A stretch of DNA of 64,000 bases from Actinomycetes bacterium (GTDB taxonomy: Bacteria; Actinomycetota; Acidimicrobiia; Acidimicrobiales; Ilumatobacteraceae): assembly GCA_027491335.1 (NCBI GenBank), contig JAIXWJ010000065.1, forward strand, positions 21,735 through 85,734. Direction: 5' to 3'. Positions 1-8,718 of this stretch are shown here, one piece after another. The notes under the pieces were generated by a model. It was not told where the DNA came from, ran no database searches, and saw only the letters and a program-made list of their open reading frames with translations. The translations under genes were made by a program, and so were the position numbers. Positions within the stretch are counted from its first letter, which is position 1; the number at the start of each line of letters is the position of its first letter.

Positions 1-2
1 AT

Positions 3-668
3 GCGGGGCGAAAGGTCTCGGGGCGACCAAGCGACGGAGCCAAGGTCGTCGAGCGACGTCTCGGGCGACCGCCCGACACCGACTCGGCCGACACTCGCCG
101 GGTCATTTTGCGGATCGCTCGCGAAACCTTCTCCGTGTTGGGATACGAGATGACCACGAACCGGGACATCGCCACCCGGGCCGGCGTCACTCCCGGTGCG
201 CTGTACCACTACTTCGGCTCGAAACTCGATCTGTATCTGGCCGTCCACGAGGCGACGCAGGAACTGGTCTACTCGCGCTTCACCGAGGCCATCGTCGGAC
301 GCGGCACCTTCGTCGAGCAGTTCGACGCGATCCTCGATGTGGCGCACGAACTGAACAAGACCGATCCGTCCGTCGCTCGATTCCTCGGTGCGGTTCGCGT
401 GGATACTCGGCGACATCCCGAGATGCGGGCCTCGGTCGCTCCTCGCAGCAGACAGCGAGAGACGTTCTTTGCCGACATGGTCGAGTTGGGCGTGAGCACC
501 GGAGAGATCGCCGCGGAACGGCGACCGATCGTCTTCGCCTTCATCCTCACGGTGCTCGTCGGTCTCACCGACGCCGTGTCCGATGATCCGAAGGTTCAGA
601 GCCAAGCCATCGCCGGCATCAAGGACGCGGTGCCGGGTCTGTTGGCGCCGGGAGTCCGACGACGATGA
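3..668 (+). CDS. TetR-family transcriptional regulator (5' end beyond window)
   Basis: Ligand-responsive DNA-binding repressor. The helix-turn-helix reads [20 protein letters not shown] followed by FGSKLDLY, the classic TetR recognition helix. The frame is open to the window edge and the residues before the first possible start (TTG at 108) still look like a TetR N-terminus ([14 protein letters not shown]), so the gene probably begins upstream and is partial here. The C-terminal ligand domain is unassigned. Its stop overlaps the ATG of the following SDR (ATGA at 665-668), so the two are co-transcribed. It is a candidate regulator of the catabolic genes in this window; the partner operator is not proven. 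Confidence 0.88.
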   Translation, partial: AGRKVSGRPSDGAKVVERRLGRPPDTDSADTRRVILRIARETFSVLGYEMTTNRDIATRAGVTPGALYHYFGSKLDLYLAVHEATQELVYSRFTEAIVGRGTFVEQFDAILDVAHELNKTDPSVARFLGAVRVDTRRHPEMRASVAPRSRQRETFFADMVELGVSTGEIAAERRPIVFAFILTVLVGLTDAVSDDPKVQSQAIAGIKDAVPGLLAPGVRRR

Positions 669-1420
669 ATTCACGGGCCGCGATCGTCACCGGAGGTGCG
701 TCCGGTATCGGGAGAGCGACAGTCGAGGCGTTGTTGGCCGATGGTGGCCGCGTGGTGGTGGTCGATCGAGATGGTCCACATCTTGCGGAGATGCAGCAAC
801 GTTCGGGTGTGGCGATCGTCGCGGGTGACGTCACCGAGGCGGAGGTGAATCGTCGGGCCGTCGATTTCGCGATCGCCGAATTCGGGGGACTGGACGCGGT
901 GGTCCTCAACGCGGGGATGTCGTGTGTCGGGGACCTGTTGCGTCTTCCGATCGAAGAGTTCGATCGAACGATGGACGTGAACGTGCGGGCGGTGTTGCTG
1001 GGAATTCGCGCCGCCGTTCCGGCGATGAAGGAGCGCGGTGGCGGTCGCATCGTGGTGACGGCGTCCACCTCGGGCTTGGCGGCCGATCCGAACATGTGGG
1101 CCTACAACGCGTCCAAAGCCGCGGTGATCAACCTCGCGCGGGCCGCGGCGCTGGACCTGGCCCTCGACGGCATCACGGTGAACGTCGTGTGTCCCGGACC
1201 CACCGAAACCGGAATGACCGCCGGAATCAAGAACGTTCCTGCGGTGCACGATGGTCTGCGACGCGCGGTGCCCATGCAACGTTGGGGACGACCCGACGAG
1301 GTGGCCGCCGTCATCGCTTTCCTCGCATCACCGGCCGCGAGTTTCGTGACGGGGGCCGTGGTGCCCGTCGATGGCGGAATCACGGCGAACACCGGACAGT
1401 TCGCGCCACGACCATCGTGA
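665..1420 (+). CDS. SDR-family NAD(P)-dependent oxidoreductase
   Basis: Classical short-chain dehydrogenase/reductase of 251 aa. The cofactor-binding TGGASGIG motif lies at residues 9-16, followed by LNAG and the active-site Y-x3-K in WAYNASK, with the usual C-terminal PVDGG segment. The family interconverts alcohols and ketones on lipid, steroid or CoA-bound substrates; the substrate cannot be read from sequence. Translationally coupled to the TetR gene before it and followed by two flavoenzyme genes on the same strand, so probably one catabolic operon from upstream of 1 to 2626. Confidence 0.9.
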   Translation: MNSRAAIVTGGASGIGRATVEALLADGGRVVVVDRDGPHLAEMQQRSGVAIVAGDVTEAEVNRRAVDFAIAEFGGLDAVVLNAGMSCVGDLLRLPIEEFDRTMDVNVRAVLLGIRAAVPAMKERGGGRIVVTASTSGLAADPNMWAYNASKAAVINLARAAALDLALDGITVNVVCPGPTETGMTAGIKNVPAVHDGLRRAVPMQRWGRPDEVAAVIAFLASPAASFVTGAVVPVDGGITANTGQFAPRPS

Positions 1421-1454
1421 AGGGGATCATCGTGAAGAAAGGGGACAGCAAGAC

Positions 1455-1991
1455 ATGACGGAGCATCCCGAGAACTACGAGGACGTCACGGTCTACGGAC
1501 TGGACGACGACACCGAGGAAAAGCTTCTTCTTGCGCACAATGAGTGCACCTTCATTTGGTCGAACAAGGAAGGCTGGCCCGTGGGCGTGATCATGTCGTA
1601 CGTGTGGCGCAAGGGTTCGTTCTGGCTGACCGCGTCCAGTCAACGCGCGCGCATTTCCGCGGTGCGTCGTGACCCGCGGGTGTGCGTGGTGGTGACGTCG
1701 ACCGGCTCGCCGTTGCCGAGAAACAAGGCGATCACGTGGAAGGGCACATGCGCCATCCACGACGACGACGCCACGAAGGCGTGGTTCTACCCTGAGTTGG
1801 CCGAGGCGGTGATGGGTCCGAACCCCGAGAGGCGCGATGCGTTCGCAAAGTTCCTCGATTCACCGCGTCGGGTCATCCTCGAGGTCACTCCGACCCAGCG
1901 CATCGGCTACGACGGAGCCAAGATGGGCAAAGCGACCGCGGAGTGGATGGCCGCTCAAGCGGATCGATCGACCGACAGGAGAACGTCATGA
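1455..1991 (+). CDS. PPOX-class (pyridoxamine 5'-phosphate oxidase-like) flavin/F420 protein
   Basis: Split-barrel protein of 178 aa. I chose the ATG at 1455 (MTEHPENYED) because an upstream in-frame ATG at 1371 lies inside the SDR gene. Segments such as WLTASSQRARISAVRRDPRV and the Gly/Pro-rich strand after it are typical of the PPOX-like FMN- or F420-binding barrel. In actinobacteria these are often F420-dependent reductases acting on redox-active organic molecules; whether FMN or F420 is used here is not visible. The stop overlaps the next ATG (ATGA at 1988-1991). Confidence 0.8.
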   Translation: MTEHPENYEDVTVYGLDDDTEEKLLLAHNECTFIWSNKEGWPVGVIMSYVWRKGSFWLTASSQRARISAVRRDPRVCVVVTSTGSPLPRNKAITWKGTCAIHDDDATKAWFYPELAEAVMGPNPERRDAFAKFLDSPRRVILEVTPTQRIGYDGAKMGKATAEWMAAQADRSTDRRTS

Positions 1992-2626
1992 CCATGAAAC
2001 TCGGATTGACCGCCGACGAGGTGCTCACCACCACGCGGGCCGTGCGCAAGCGACTCGATCTCACCAAGCCGGTCGAGCGCGAGGTGTTGATGGAGTGCGT
2101 GGAGATCGCCCATCAGGCTCCGACCGGATCCAACATGCAGGGTTGGCGCTGGCTGTTCGTCGAGGATCAGGCGAAGAAGACGGCCTTGGCCGAGATGTAT
2201 CGCGCCAACTATTACCCGTACGTGAACGATCCGAATCGTCCCAAGCGCGACGCGCAAGGCGAGCGAATCGTGGACTCGTCGATGCACCTCGCGCAGGTGT
2301 TGGACCAGGTGCCGGTTCTGATGATTCCGCTCATCGCGGGCCGACTCGACGCCGGAACGCCGACGTTCGGTCAGGCGTCGGCGTGGGGATCATTGTTGCC
2401 CGCGGTGTGGAGCTTCATGCTGGCGTTGCGAGAGCGGGGACTCGGCTCGGCGTGGACGACGCTGCACCTGCCCAACGAGCGTGAGGCCGCGGAACTGTTG
2501 GGGATTCCTTTCGACAAGTACACCCAGGCCGGGCTGTTTCCCATTGCGTACACGGTGGGGACCGATTTCAAGCTGGCGTCTCGAGTGCCGGCCGAGAAGT
2601 TCGTCCGCTGGAACACCTGGTCCTAA
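1988..2626 (+). CDS. Nitroreductase-family flavoprotein
   Basis: FMN-dependent oxidoreductase fold, 212 aa. The N-terminal TTRAVRKRLDLTKPV followed by APTGSNMQGWRW is the family's FMN-binding signature (R-x-R and the A-P-T/S-G-x-N-x-Q loop). The start at 1988 is coupled to the PPOX stop. Known members reduce nitro groups, quinones or enones; the real substrate is unknown. It ends with TAA at 2624-2626, directly at the border of a long perfect palindrome (2626-2698), which probably ends this rightward operon. Confidence 0.85.
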   Translation: MTMKLGLTADEVLTTTRAVRKRLDLTKPVEREVLMECVEIAHQAPTGSNMQGWRWLFVEDQAKKTALAEMYRANYYPYVNDPNRPKRDAQGERIVDSSMHLAQVLDQVPVLMIPLIAGRLDAGTPTFGQASAWGSLLPAVWSFMLALRERGLGSAWTTLHLPNEREAAELLGIPFDKYTQAGLFPIAYTVGTDFKLASRVPAEKFVRWNTWS

Positions 2627-2698
2627 CCAAAATGCGACAATTTGTCGCTTTGTGTACACGAGTCATGTACACAAAGCGACAAATTGTCGCATTTTGGT
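2626..2698. repeat. 73-bp perfect palindrome between convergent genes
   Basis: Left arm 2626-2658 and right arm 2666-2698 are exact reverse complements (33 bp each), separated by a 7-nt loop, CGAGTCA. Each arm contains a smaller palindrome (GCGACAATTTGTCGC). It sits between the stop codons of two converging operons, so it may act as a bidirectional terminator, though no clean T-run follows. The core from CC (2627) to GG (2697) is flanked by TAA on both sides (2624-2626 and 2698-2700), which would fit a 3-bp target duplication of a very small inverted-repeat element. Function is inferred. Confidence 0.9.
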
Positions 2699-2708
2699 AA
2701 TTGGTTGG

Positions 2709-3485
2709 TTAGGGGGAGGCGGCCCAGAGGATGGTGTTGCGGACGATCCGTCGGAAGTTCGCATCGCCGTACGTCACCGGCCCGTCGCCGAATTGCAGAT
2801 AAGCCAGTCGTGAGTTCCCGGCTTGTTTCACCCACGCCACGAGATCGCTGCCAGCCGGATGGGTCCAGTCGGCATTGCTATTCAGCTGGCCTCGAATCGC
2901 CTTGTCGGCGGAGAAGAAGCGCGTCGGATCGTTCACGGGAAAACGGGTCCGCATGATGGGCACGACGTCCTCGGCGAAGACCGGAAAGCAGTACAGCTCA
3001 TCGGACAGTTCGAAGGATTCATCGAGGCCCTCGCAGATCGGGTGAGTGGGGTCGATCACTTCGACGGTGTGGGTCACGTCGAACACGTAGCCGGAATCCG
3101 GATAGTCGATCCCGCGCAAGGTCGCTGGCTGGTAATGAAAGCGACCACCCACCAACTCGGCGAAGCCCGCCCACGCCGGCCATGAGGCCACCGCGTGGTG
3201 CATGAAGACCATTCCAATCCCACGTTGTTGCAGCTTGTCGAACACACCGCGCTGATCGCTCGTCGGTTCCGGGAAGATCACCGGCGGCTCACCACCACCG
3301 GTGAAGCGCAGCCCGGGCATGTCATAGAACAGCACGACGTCGGGCGGATCCAGCTTGGGAATCGTGGGGGCCGTGGTGGCGGTCCACACGAGACCCTCGG
3401 ATTCGGCGAGACGATCGAAGACCGCGAAGAACTCTCGGGCTTCGAAAGGATGTCCGCCCGTGACCACCTGCAATCGGAGGGTCAT
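2709..3485 (-). CDS. ThuA-like domain protein (trehalose utilisation/GATase-like fold)
   Basis: About 258 aa, read leftward; ATG at 3485 (MTLRLQVVTGGHPFEAREFF) starts at the expected position of the fold, whereas longer versions run into the neighbour. The pattern is that of ThuA-like proteins: N-terminal VVTGGHPF, the strand VVLFYDMPG, then MVFMHHAVASWPAW and a long C-terminal region with FPVFAEDV and LQFGDGPVTYGD. ThuA proteins have a class I glutamine amidotransferase-like fold and are mostly of unknown activity, often in sugar or lipid catabolic clusters. Last gene of a leftward trio with 3493-3957 and 3971-4984. Confidence 0.72.
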   Translation of the reverse strand: MTLRLQVVTGGHPFEAREFFAVFDRLAESEGLVWTATTAPTIPKLDPPDVVLFYDMPGLRFTGGGEPPVIFPEPTSDQRGVFDKLQQRGIGMVFMHHAVASWPAWAGFAELVGGRFHYQPATLRGIDYPDSGYVFDVTHTVEVIDPTHPICEGLDESFELSDELYCFPVFAEDVVPIMRTRFPVNDPTRFFSADKAIRGQLNSNADWTHPAGSDLVAWVKQAGNSRLAYLQFGDGPVTYGDANFRRIVRNTILWAASP

Positions 3486-3492
3486 GGGTCGG

Positions 3493-3957
3493 TCAACCGC
3501 GTCCGACGAAGCCCCAGTCGCCCTTGATCGCGTCCTCATGGGCGAGGCGGAGGGCCAGGATCTCGCGTCCGCGAAGGTGCAACTGGTCGTGACCCGCGGC
3601 GAAAACGCTCTCGAGCGCTTCCGAGAAACATTCTCCGGCGCGACCATAGGAGTCGCTCACGGCGTCGAGGTCCAGAGTTTCGTTGTCTCCCGATTGGTGC
3701 GCGGCGATCGCCGCGTCGAGTGACGTCGACGAGCCGAGCGCATCTCGCACATCGCGCGCGAACGCCATCATCAGATCGGACTCCTCGCGCATCCATGCGA
3801 TCTCGTGAGCGGCGCGTTCGGCGCAGTTGCGCAGAACGTTCTCCAGCATCTGGATCGCCACCTTCACCGCCGGATCGGTAACGGCGGGGTCGATGGTCTC
3901 CAGAAGTTCCCGGCGACAGTCGAGGATGATTTGTTGGGTGGTGGGCTTGGACAACAT
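3493..3957 (-). CDS. Hypothetical helical protein linked to an APH-like kinase
   Basis: 154 aa, predicted mostly alpha-helical from its heptad-like Leu/Ala content, with no signal peptide or membrane segment. It carries no catalytic motif that I recognise. It lies 13 bases downstream of the APH-like phosphotransferase and 7 bases upstream of the ThuA-like gene, so all three are almost certainly co-transcribed. Position suggests an accessory role to the phosphotransferase; that is inference from linkage only. Confidence 0.75.
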   Translation of the reverse strand: MLSKPTTQQIILDCRRELLETIDPAVTDPAVKVAIQMLENVLRNCAERAAHEIAWMREESDLMMAFARDVRDALGSSTSLDAAIAAHQSGDNETLDLDAVSDSYGRAGECFSEALESVFAAGHDQLHLRGREILALRLAHEDAIKGDWGFVGRG

Positions 3958-3970
3958 GTTGAACTCCGGT

Positions 3971-4984
3971 TCAGTTCGAGGGGGCCAAACACGCGCTCAT
4001 GAAGTTCGCGTGGCCGATGGTGAGGGCGTTGATCGTGTACGTGGTCATGATCCCCGAGTTGAGGCCACGCGACATGGCCGCGGCCCCACCCAGAATCTGG
4101 GCGTACACCGAAATGGCGGCCAACGACGAGAAGTACGCGAGGGTCCCCAAGTTGATGGTGTCCTCGCCGAATCCGGTTCGTTCGCGATAACGGGCCAGGA
4201 ACGCGAGCGGGTCGCTCATGATCAGGCTCGGGCCGGACGACGCCGAGTAGACCGCGTAGTACCCGAGGTCCTCGCGCGGGTCACCGATGTGCGTGAGCTC
4301 CCAATCGATGACCCGATGACTGCCATCGGGGGTGACCATGATGTTCGCCGGCTGAAAGTCGGAGTGAACGATGCGAAGGGGGAGCGGAGCGGGCTTGTTC
4401 GCATCGAGCCACTCGGCCACGTATCGCAGGAACGGGTTGGATTCCACGTGGGCGCGATCAGCCTGACGGAAGCGGTCGATGAGGCCGCTGATGTACGACT
4501 CCCAATCGGTCGGACGCGCGATCGCATCACCGACATCGTTGGGATCGATGGAGTGCACGCGAGCCATGGTGTCGACCAGATCGAAGGTGTGTCGTCCGAA
4601 GTTTCCGTCGGTGCAATCGTTGAGATGGGACTGCAGCGAGCGACCTTCGACGAAGTCGAGGACGATGCACTTCGTGCCCAATCGATCGCCGGTCGGATCG
4701 AAGTAGCGGGCGGCGGGCATCGGAATACTGTCCGCGCGTCCGAGGGCACTGAGTAGTCCCCACTCGGTGGCCCGATCGGTGTCCATCATCGACTTGCCCG
4801 GCGGCGGGTCGCCGCGAAGCACCATCTTCTCGGTGCTTCCGTCGGCCCACTGGATGGTGGCCAGGGCCATGAGTCGGCTGTAGCCGCCGCTCATGGGCTC
4901 GTAGCCGGTGACGGTGGCCCTTTGCCCGGCGTGTTCGGCGAGAAACGCCTCCAGCCGCGCCGGCATGACGCTCGATTCGATCAT
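3971..4984 (-). CDS. APH-family phosphotransferase (ACAD10-like, lipid catabolism type)
   Basis: 337-aa protein-kinase-like phosphotransferase. The catalytic loop HSDFQPANIM carries the base Asp, followed by the metal-binding VIDWELTHIGDP; the N-terminal part has the P-loop-like GGYSRLMAL and the ATP lysine in KMVLRGDP. Family members near acyl-CoA genes phosphorylate hydroxyacyl-type substrates rather than aminoglycosides, so an antibiotic-resistance reading is not favoured. ATG at 4984 is preceded by a purine-rich ribosome site (GAGGGGGAAGAG). Divergent from the acyl-CoA synthetase at 5194; first gene of the leftward trio. Confidence 0.85.
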   Translation of the reverse strand: MIESSVMPARLEAFLAEHAGQRATVTGYEPMSGGYSRLMALATIQWADGSTEKMVLRGDPPPGKSMMDTDRATEWGLLSALGRADSIPMPAARYFDPTGDRLGTKCIVLDFVEGRSLQSHLNDCTDGNFGRHTFDLVDTMARVHSIDPNDVGDAIARPTDWESYISGLIDRFRQADRAHVESNPFLRYVAEWLDANKPAPLPLRIVHSDFQPANIMVTPDGSHRVIDWELTHIGDPREDLGYYAVYSASSGPSLIMSDPLAFLARYRERTGFGEDTINLGTLAYFSSLAAISVYAQILGGAAAMSRGLNSGIMTTYTINALTIGHANFMSACLAPSN

Positions 4985-5079
4985 CTCTTCCCCCTCGATC
5001 CGATGCGGTCCTCGTTCGGGTGTCGCCGACGTTCGTATCGATCGACTCCGTTGGGTTCCGCACGCGGTGACGAGACCAT

Positions 5080-5132
5080 TATTGACCGCTGGGTTAGTTT
5101 GGTCCAGTACCGAGATGACAGCATGATCTCGG
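5080..5132. promoter_or_regulatory. Candidate operator region between divergent operons
   Basis: The 209-base gap between the APH-like gene and the acyl-CoA synthetase contains GGTTAGTTTGG (from 5092), the right half of the AACTAA-N8-TTAGTT palindrome found at 30472-30491 and 31849-31868; the left half here is degenerate (TATTGA at 5080-5085). Next to it is an inverted repeat CCGAGAT (5110-5116) / ATCTCGG (5126-5132). Both suggest binding of a TetR-type regulator; the specific regulator is unknown. Confidence 0.45.
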
Positions 5133-5193
5133 GGTTTGTAGGGGAAGCGTGCGGGCGACCACTGGTCGCTCCCATGAAACGGGGGGTTTCGAC

Positions 5194-6819
5194 ATGTTGA
5201 CGTATCCGAACATCTTCGAGGCGCACGCCGACGAGTTTCCGTCCGCGGTGGCCATTGCCTACGGGGATCGCGAGATCACTTGGGCGCAGTACGACGCCGA
5301 CGCGTCGCGTCTGGCCTCGGCGCTCACCGCGAACGGACTCGCTCGCGAGTCCAAGGTGGGCATGTTCATGTACAACTGCCCCGAGTACTTGATCACTCAG
5401 TTTGCTTCGTTCAAGCAGCGAATCACGCCCGTGAACGTGAACTATCGATACCTCGACGACGAGCTGTTGTATTTGCTCGAGAACGCCGATTGCGAGGCGG
5501 TCGTCTTCCATTCCAGCCTCGGCGATCGCATCGCTCGGGTGAAGGATCGATTGCCCAAGCTTCGTCTGCTCATCGAGGTGTCCGATGGGCCGTCGGCGAA
5601 CGTCGACGGTGCGCTGGCGTGGGACGAGGTCATCGCCGCGCACGATCCCGCACCGCGCATCGAACGCGGTCTGGACGATCTCTACATGCTGTACACCGGT
5701 GGCACGACCGGCATGCCCAAGGGCGTGATGTATCACATGGGCAACTTCACCGCGGGTTTCCTGGGCTTCTACACGGCACCCATGGGACGCCCGCCGGTGG
5801 AGTCGGTTGCCGAGGTGACCGGCATGGCCAAGATGGTTCATGGTCTCGGCCAACCGGTTGCCACGCCGTGTTGCCCGTTGATGCACGGCACGGGCGTGTG
5901 GTTGGGTGGTCTGCTCCCGCATCTGGTGGCGGGCAAGGTCGTTCTTCTCGAGGGACGCAGCTTCGATGCCGCCGAGTTGTTCCGTGCCGTCGAACGTCAT
6001 CGCATCAGCACTCTGGTGATCGTCGGCGACGCCTTCGCGCGCCCCATGGTGCAAGCTCTTCGTGCGCAGGCCGACAGTGGTCGGCCGTTCGACACCTCGT
6101 CCATCACCACGATCGTTTCGACCGGCGCGATGTTCTCGGCCGAGGTAAAGGCCGAGATGTTCGAGCACCTGCCCGGAGCCGTCGTGATGGACATTCTGGG
6201 TTCGAGCGAAGGGGGCATGGGTCAGACCATGGCCACCAAGGCCAACGTGAACACCACCGCGAAGTTCGGGGCGATGCCCACCACGAGAGTCATCAACCTC
6301 GACACCGGACTCGAAGTGGTTCCGGGTTCCGGAGAGCAGGGCATGGTCGGTGTGAGCGGCCCCGGTATTCCGGTCGGGTACTACAAGGACCCCGAGAAGT
6401 CGGCGCGCACGTTCCGCGAGGTGGCCGGCGTGCGGTACAGCTTCCCCGGAGACATGGCGGTCGTGGAAGCCGACGGCACCATCACCTTGCTCGGACGTGG
6501 TTCGAATTGCATCAACACCGCCGGAGAGAAGGTCTTCCCCGAAGAGGTGGAGGAAGCCGTCAAGACGCATCCCGACCTGGCGGACTGTCTGGTGTTCGGT
6601 GTCGCCGACGAGAAGTACGGCCAACGCGTGGTGGGGGTGGCCTCCGTCGCTCCCGGTCGCACTCAGCCCACAGCCGACGCGGTGATCGCCCACACCAAGA
6701 CGAAGTTGTCCAGTTACAAGGTTCCCAAGCAACTGGTCTTCGTGACTACCGTTCCTCGCGCACCAAACGGCAAGGCCGATTACGTGTCGGCCAAGGCGTT
6801 GTTCGAGAAGGAGCAATAG
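5194..6819 (+). CDS. Acyl-CoA synthetase (AMP-forming, FadD-like)
   Basis: 541 aa ANL-superfamily adenylating enzyme: carboxylate + ATP to acyl-AMP, then to acyl-CoA. Motifs: P-loop LYTGGTTGMPKG, the central GSSEGG, LLGRGSNCINTAGEKVFPEEVE, and the C-terminal catalytic Lys in RAPNGKADY. ATG at 5194 follows a G-rich ribosome site (ACGGGGGGTTTCGAC). Its closest relative in the window is the synthetase at 44890 (542 aa, same P-loop variant TGGTTG). The Rieske oxygenase gene begins immediately after its stop, so the two are probably one transcript acting on the same substrate class. Confidence 0.92.
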   Translation: MLTYPNIFEAHADEFPSAVAIAYGDREITWAQYDADASRLASALTANGLARESKVGMFMYNCPEYLITQFASFKQRITPVNVNYRYLDDELLYLLENADCEAVVFHSSLGDRIARVKDRLPKLRLLIEVSDGPSANVDGALAWDEVIAAHDPAPRIERGLDDLYMLYTGGTTGMPKGVMYHMGNFTAGFLGFYTAPMGRPPVESVAEVTGMAKMVHGLGQPVATPCCPLMHGTGVWLGGLLPHLVAGKVVLLEGRSFDAAELFRAVERHRISTLVIVGDAFARPMVQALRAQADSGRPFDTSSITTIVSTGAMFSAEVKAEMFEHLPGAVVMDILGSSEGGMGQTMATKANVNTTAKFGAMPTTRVINLDTGLEVVPGSGEQGMVGVSGPGIPVGYYKDPEKSARTFREVAGVRYSFPGDMAVVEADGTITLLGRGSNCINTAGEKVFPEEVEEAVKTHPDLADCLVFGVADEKYGQRVVGVASVAPGRTQPTADAVIAHTKTKLSSYKVPKQLVFVTTVPRAPNGKADYVSAKALFEKEQ

Positions 6820-8265
6820 ATGACGACCATCGACGAAGGCGTCGGCGCGGCGCGCAGCAGTGGGCCCAGTGTTCAGGATCTTCTGGCGTCCGACTCGCGT
6901 CGGGTGCCCGAGTCATTGAAGGACCATTCGTACGTTCCGCAAGGCAGCGCGGACATCCCGAAGATTCGCTACACATCGAACGCATTCGCGGCCCTCGAGA
7001 ACGAGTACCTCTGGACGCGCACCTGGCAAATGGCCTGCACGGCGGACGAACTTGCTCAACCCGGGGATCACGTGGTCTACGACGTCGCCGATCAATCCGT
7101 GTTGGTGACCCGCACGAAGGACGGCTCCATTCGGGCGTATCACAACTCGTGTCTGCATCGCGGAACGAAGTTGCGAACCGAGTCCGGTCGTGTGGCGTCG
7201 TTCCGTTGCCCCTTTCACGGTTGGCGATGGGACCTCGACGGCCAATTGACCGAGCTTCCCGCCGAATGGGACTTTCCCCAGGTGTGGAACCAGCCGGACT
7301 CGTGCCTTCCCCAGGCCCAAGTGGCCGAGTGGGCCGGTTTCGTGTTCGTCAACCTCGATCCCGAGGCTCCATCGTTCGAAACGGTGGCGGCGAAATTGAT
7401 CGAACACTTCGGACGCGACTTCCAGATGGAAAAGCGTTACAAAGCCTTCCACGCGGTGAAAGAGGTGCCGGCCAACTGGAAGGTGTGCATGGAGGCGTTC
7501 GCCGAGGGCTATCACGTCATCGCCACGCACCCGCAGATTCTCGAATTCGCCGGTGATGCGAACAGCGAGTACTCCATCTGGGAGGACTCCCCGTACGTCA
7601 CCCGTTTCGTGAACGGGTTCGGAATCAAGAGCCCGCATCTCGGACCGTTGTCCGAACAACAGATCGCCGACGCGTACATCCGCTTCTCGGCCCGCGGCGC
7701 CAAGGGATCGGTGGAGGTGCCCGAGGGTCGCACGGCGCGCGAGGTGATGGCCGAATTGTTCCGCACGATGATGGGTCAGTCGTTCGGTGTGGATCTGTCG
7801 GAAGTGTCGGACTCGGAGATCCTGGATGCGCAGCTGTACCACTTGTTCCCCGCGTTCGCTCCGTGGGCCGGTGTCGGGCAATCGCTCACGTACCGCTGGC
7901 GCCCCGGTCCCACGGCGGACACGTGCTACATGGACGTGTTGCGAATGCTTCCGGTGCCCGACGGACAGGAACGGCCCGAGCCCGCACCGATGCAGGTGTT
8001 GCGACTCGAGCAGTCATGGCGCGAAGCACAGGGAATGGGTGGTCTCGCCGACGTGTTCGAACAGGACATGGAGAACCTTCCCAAGGTTCAGTTGGGTCTG
8101 AAGATGACCGCCAAGCGCGCGAAGAAGGGCGTGAGCATGGGTCTGTATCAGGAGGCCCGCATGCGCCTGATCCACCGGCACATCGATCGCTTCATCCGCG
8201 AGGGTCTGACCACCGATGGTCGGGACACTTCGGAACTCGAACCATTCCTCGTTCCCGAGGGCTGA
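6820..8265 (+). CDS. Aromatic-ring-hydroxylating (Rieske) oxygenase alpha subunit
   Basis: 481 aa. The N-terminal Rieske [2Fe-2S] domain has C111-L-H113 and C130-P-F-H133 (SFRCPFHGW). The C-terminal catalytic domain has the mononuclear iron histidines in EAFAEGYHVIATHP (about H232 and H237), with a later acidic ligand candidate in FEQDMENLP. It inserts O2 into a ring or activated carbon using electrons from a separate reductase, which is not encoded nearby. The ATG begins directly after the synthetase stop. Length is above that of KshA-type steroid hydroxylases, so substrate assignment is left open. Confidence 0.9.
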   Translation: MTTIDEGVGAARSSGPSVQDLLASDSRRVPESLKDHSYVPQGSADIPKIRYTSNAFAALENEYLWTRTWQMACTADELAQPGDHVVYDVADQSVLVTRTKDGSIRAYHNSCLHRGTKLRTESGRVASFRCPFHGWRWDLDGQLTELPAEWDFPQVWNQPDSCLPQAQVAEWAGFVFVNLDPEAPSFETVAAKLIEHFGRDFQMEKRYKAFHAVKEVPANWKVCMEAFAEGYHVIATHPQILEFAGDANSEYSIWEDSPYVTRFVNGFGIKSPHLGPLSEQQIADAYIRFSARGAKGSVEVPEGRTAREVMAELFRTMMGQSFGVDLSEVSDSEILDAQLYHLFPAFAPWAGVGQSLTYRWRPGPTADTCYMDVLRMLPVPDGQERPEPAPMQVLRLEQSWREAQGMGGLADVFEQDMENLPKVQLGLKMTAKRAKKGVSMGLYQEARMRLIHRHIDRFIREGLTTDGRDTSELEPFLVPEG

Positions 8266-8296
8266 GGGTTCGTCTCGACGTCTCGCGAAAACGAAT

Positions 8297-8644
8297 TCAG
8301 TCGAACGAAGCGCTGGCCTTGAAATCCGCGCCGTACACCGGGGCGGTCTTGTCGATGCGCAGCTTGCGGCTCACGGCGGACTTCAGCCCGTACCGGCCCA
8401 GCATGTCGCGCATGTTGTGGTAGTTCGGGTGATCGAAGTGGGCGGCGAGCGACGCCTCGTCGGCCCACAGTTCATAGACCTGAATGTGATCGGGCACGCA
8501 CGGATCGGCGGCGAAGCAATACACGAGGCAGCCGGGCTCCTCGTCGCGGGTGGCCTTCTGGAATCGAACCGATTCGGCGACCGCGGCGTCGCGCACGCTG
8601 GCGTCGTTGAGGGTGATCGATGCTTCGATGGCGATGAGACTCAT
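8297..8644 (-). CDS. Antibiotic biosynthesis monooxygenase (ABM) / YgiN-like dimeric protein
   Basis: 115 aa ferredoxin-like alpha-beta barrel: N-terminal LIAIEASITLNDASV, the central GCLVYCFAADPCVPDHIQVYELWAD is typical of the family, then FDHPNYHNM. Members oxidise quinols or trim polyketides without cofactor, or act as stress proteins. The start is ATG at 8644, not further upstream: TACAGT (8656-8651 on the minus strand) sits exactly 6 bases before it, which makes a leaderless transcript likely. Divergent from the ADH at 8719. Confidence 0.8.
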   Translation of the reverse strand: MSLIAIEASITLNDASVRDAAVAESVRFQKATRDEEPGCLVYCFAADPCVPDHIQVYELWADEASLAAHFDHPNYHNMRDMLGRYGLKSAVSRKLRIDKTAPVYGADFKASASFD

Positions 8645-8650
8645 GGTTCG

Positions 8651-8656
8651 ACTGTA
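8651..8656 (-). promoter_or_regulatory. -10 box TACAGT, leaderless
   Basis: TACAGT on the minus strand, 6 bases before the ATG of the ABM gene at 8644. This is the spacing expected when transcription starts at the first base of the start codon. Confidence 0.55.
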
Positions 8657-8718
8657 GGCGTTCGTGTCGATGCGATTCGCTGTCGTAGTGTCGAGGGCGT
8701 GTCGACGGGGGAGGGTGC

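Noticed and set aside
2626..2698. Integron attC site or CRISPR repeat
   Set aside because: attC arms are imperfect with extrahelical bases, and there is no array or integrase; only one unit is present.
3971..4984. Aminoglycoside resistance gene
   Set aside because: The sequence and neighbours fit lipid-type APH-like kinases.
4981..6816. 611-aa leftward open frame opposite the acyl-CoA synthetase
   Set aside because: No family features, His/Arg-rich composition, fully opposite a clear enzyme gene; a shadow of GC-rich codon use.
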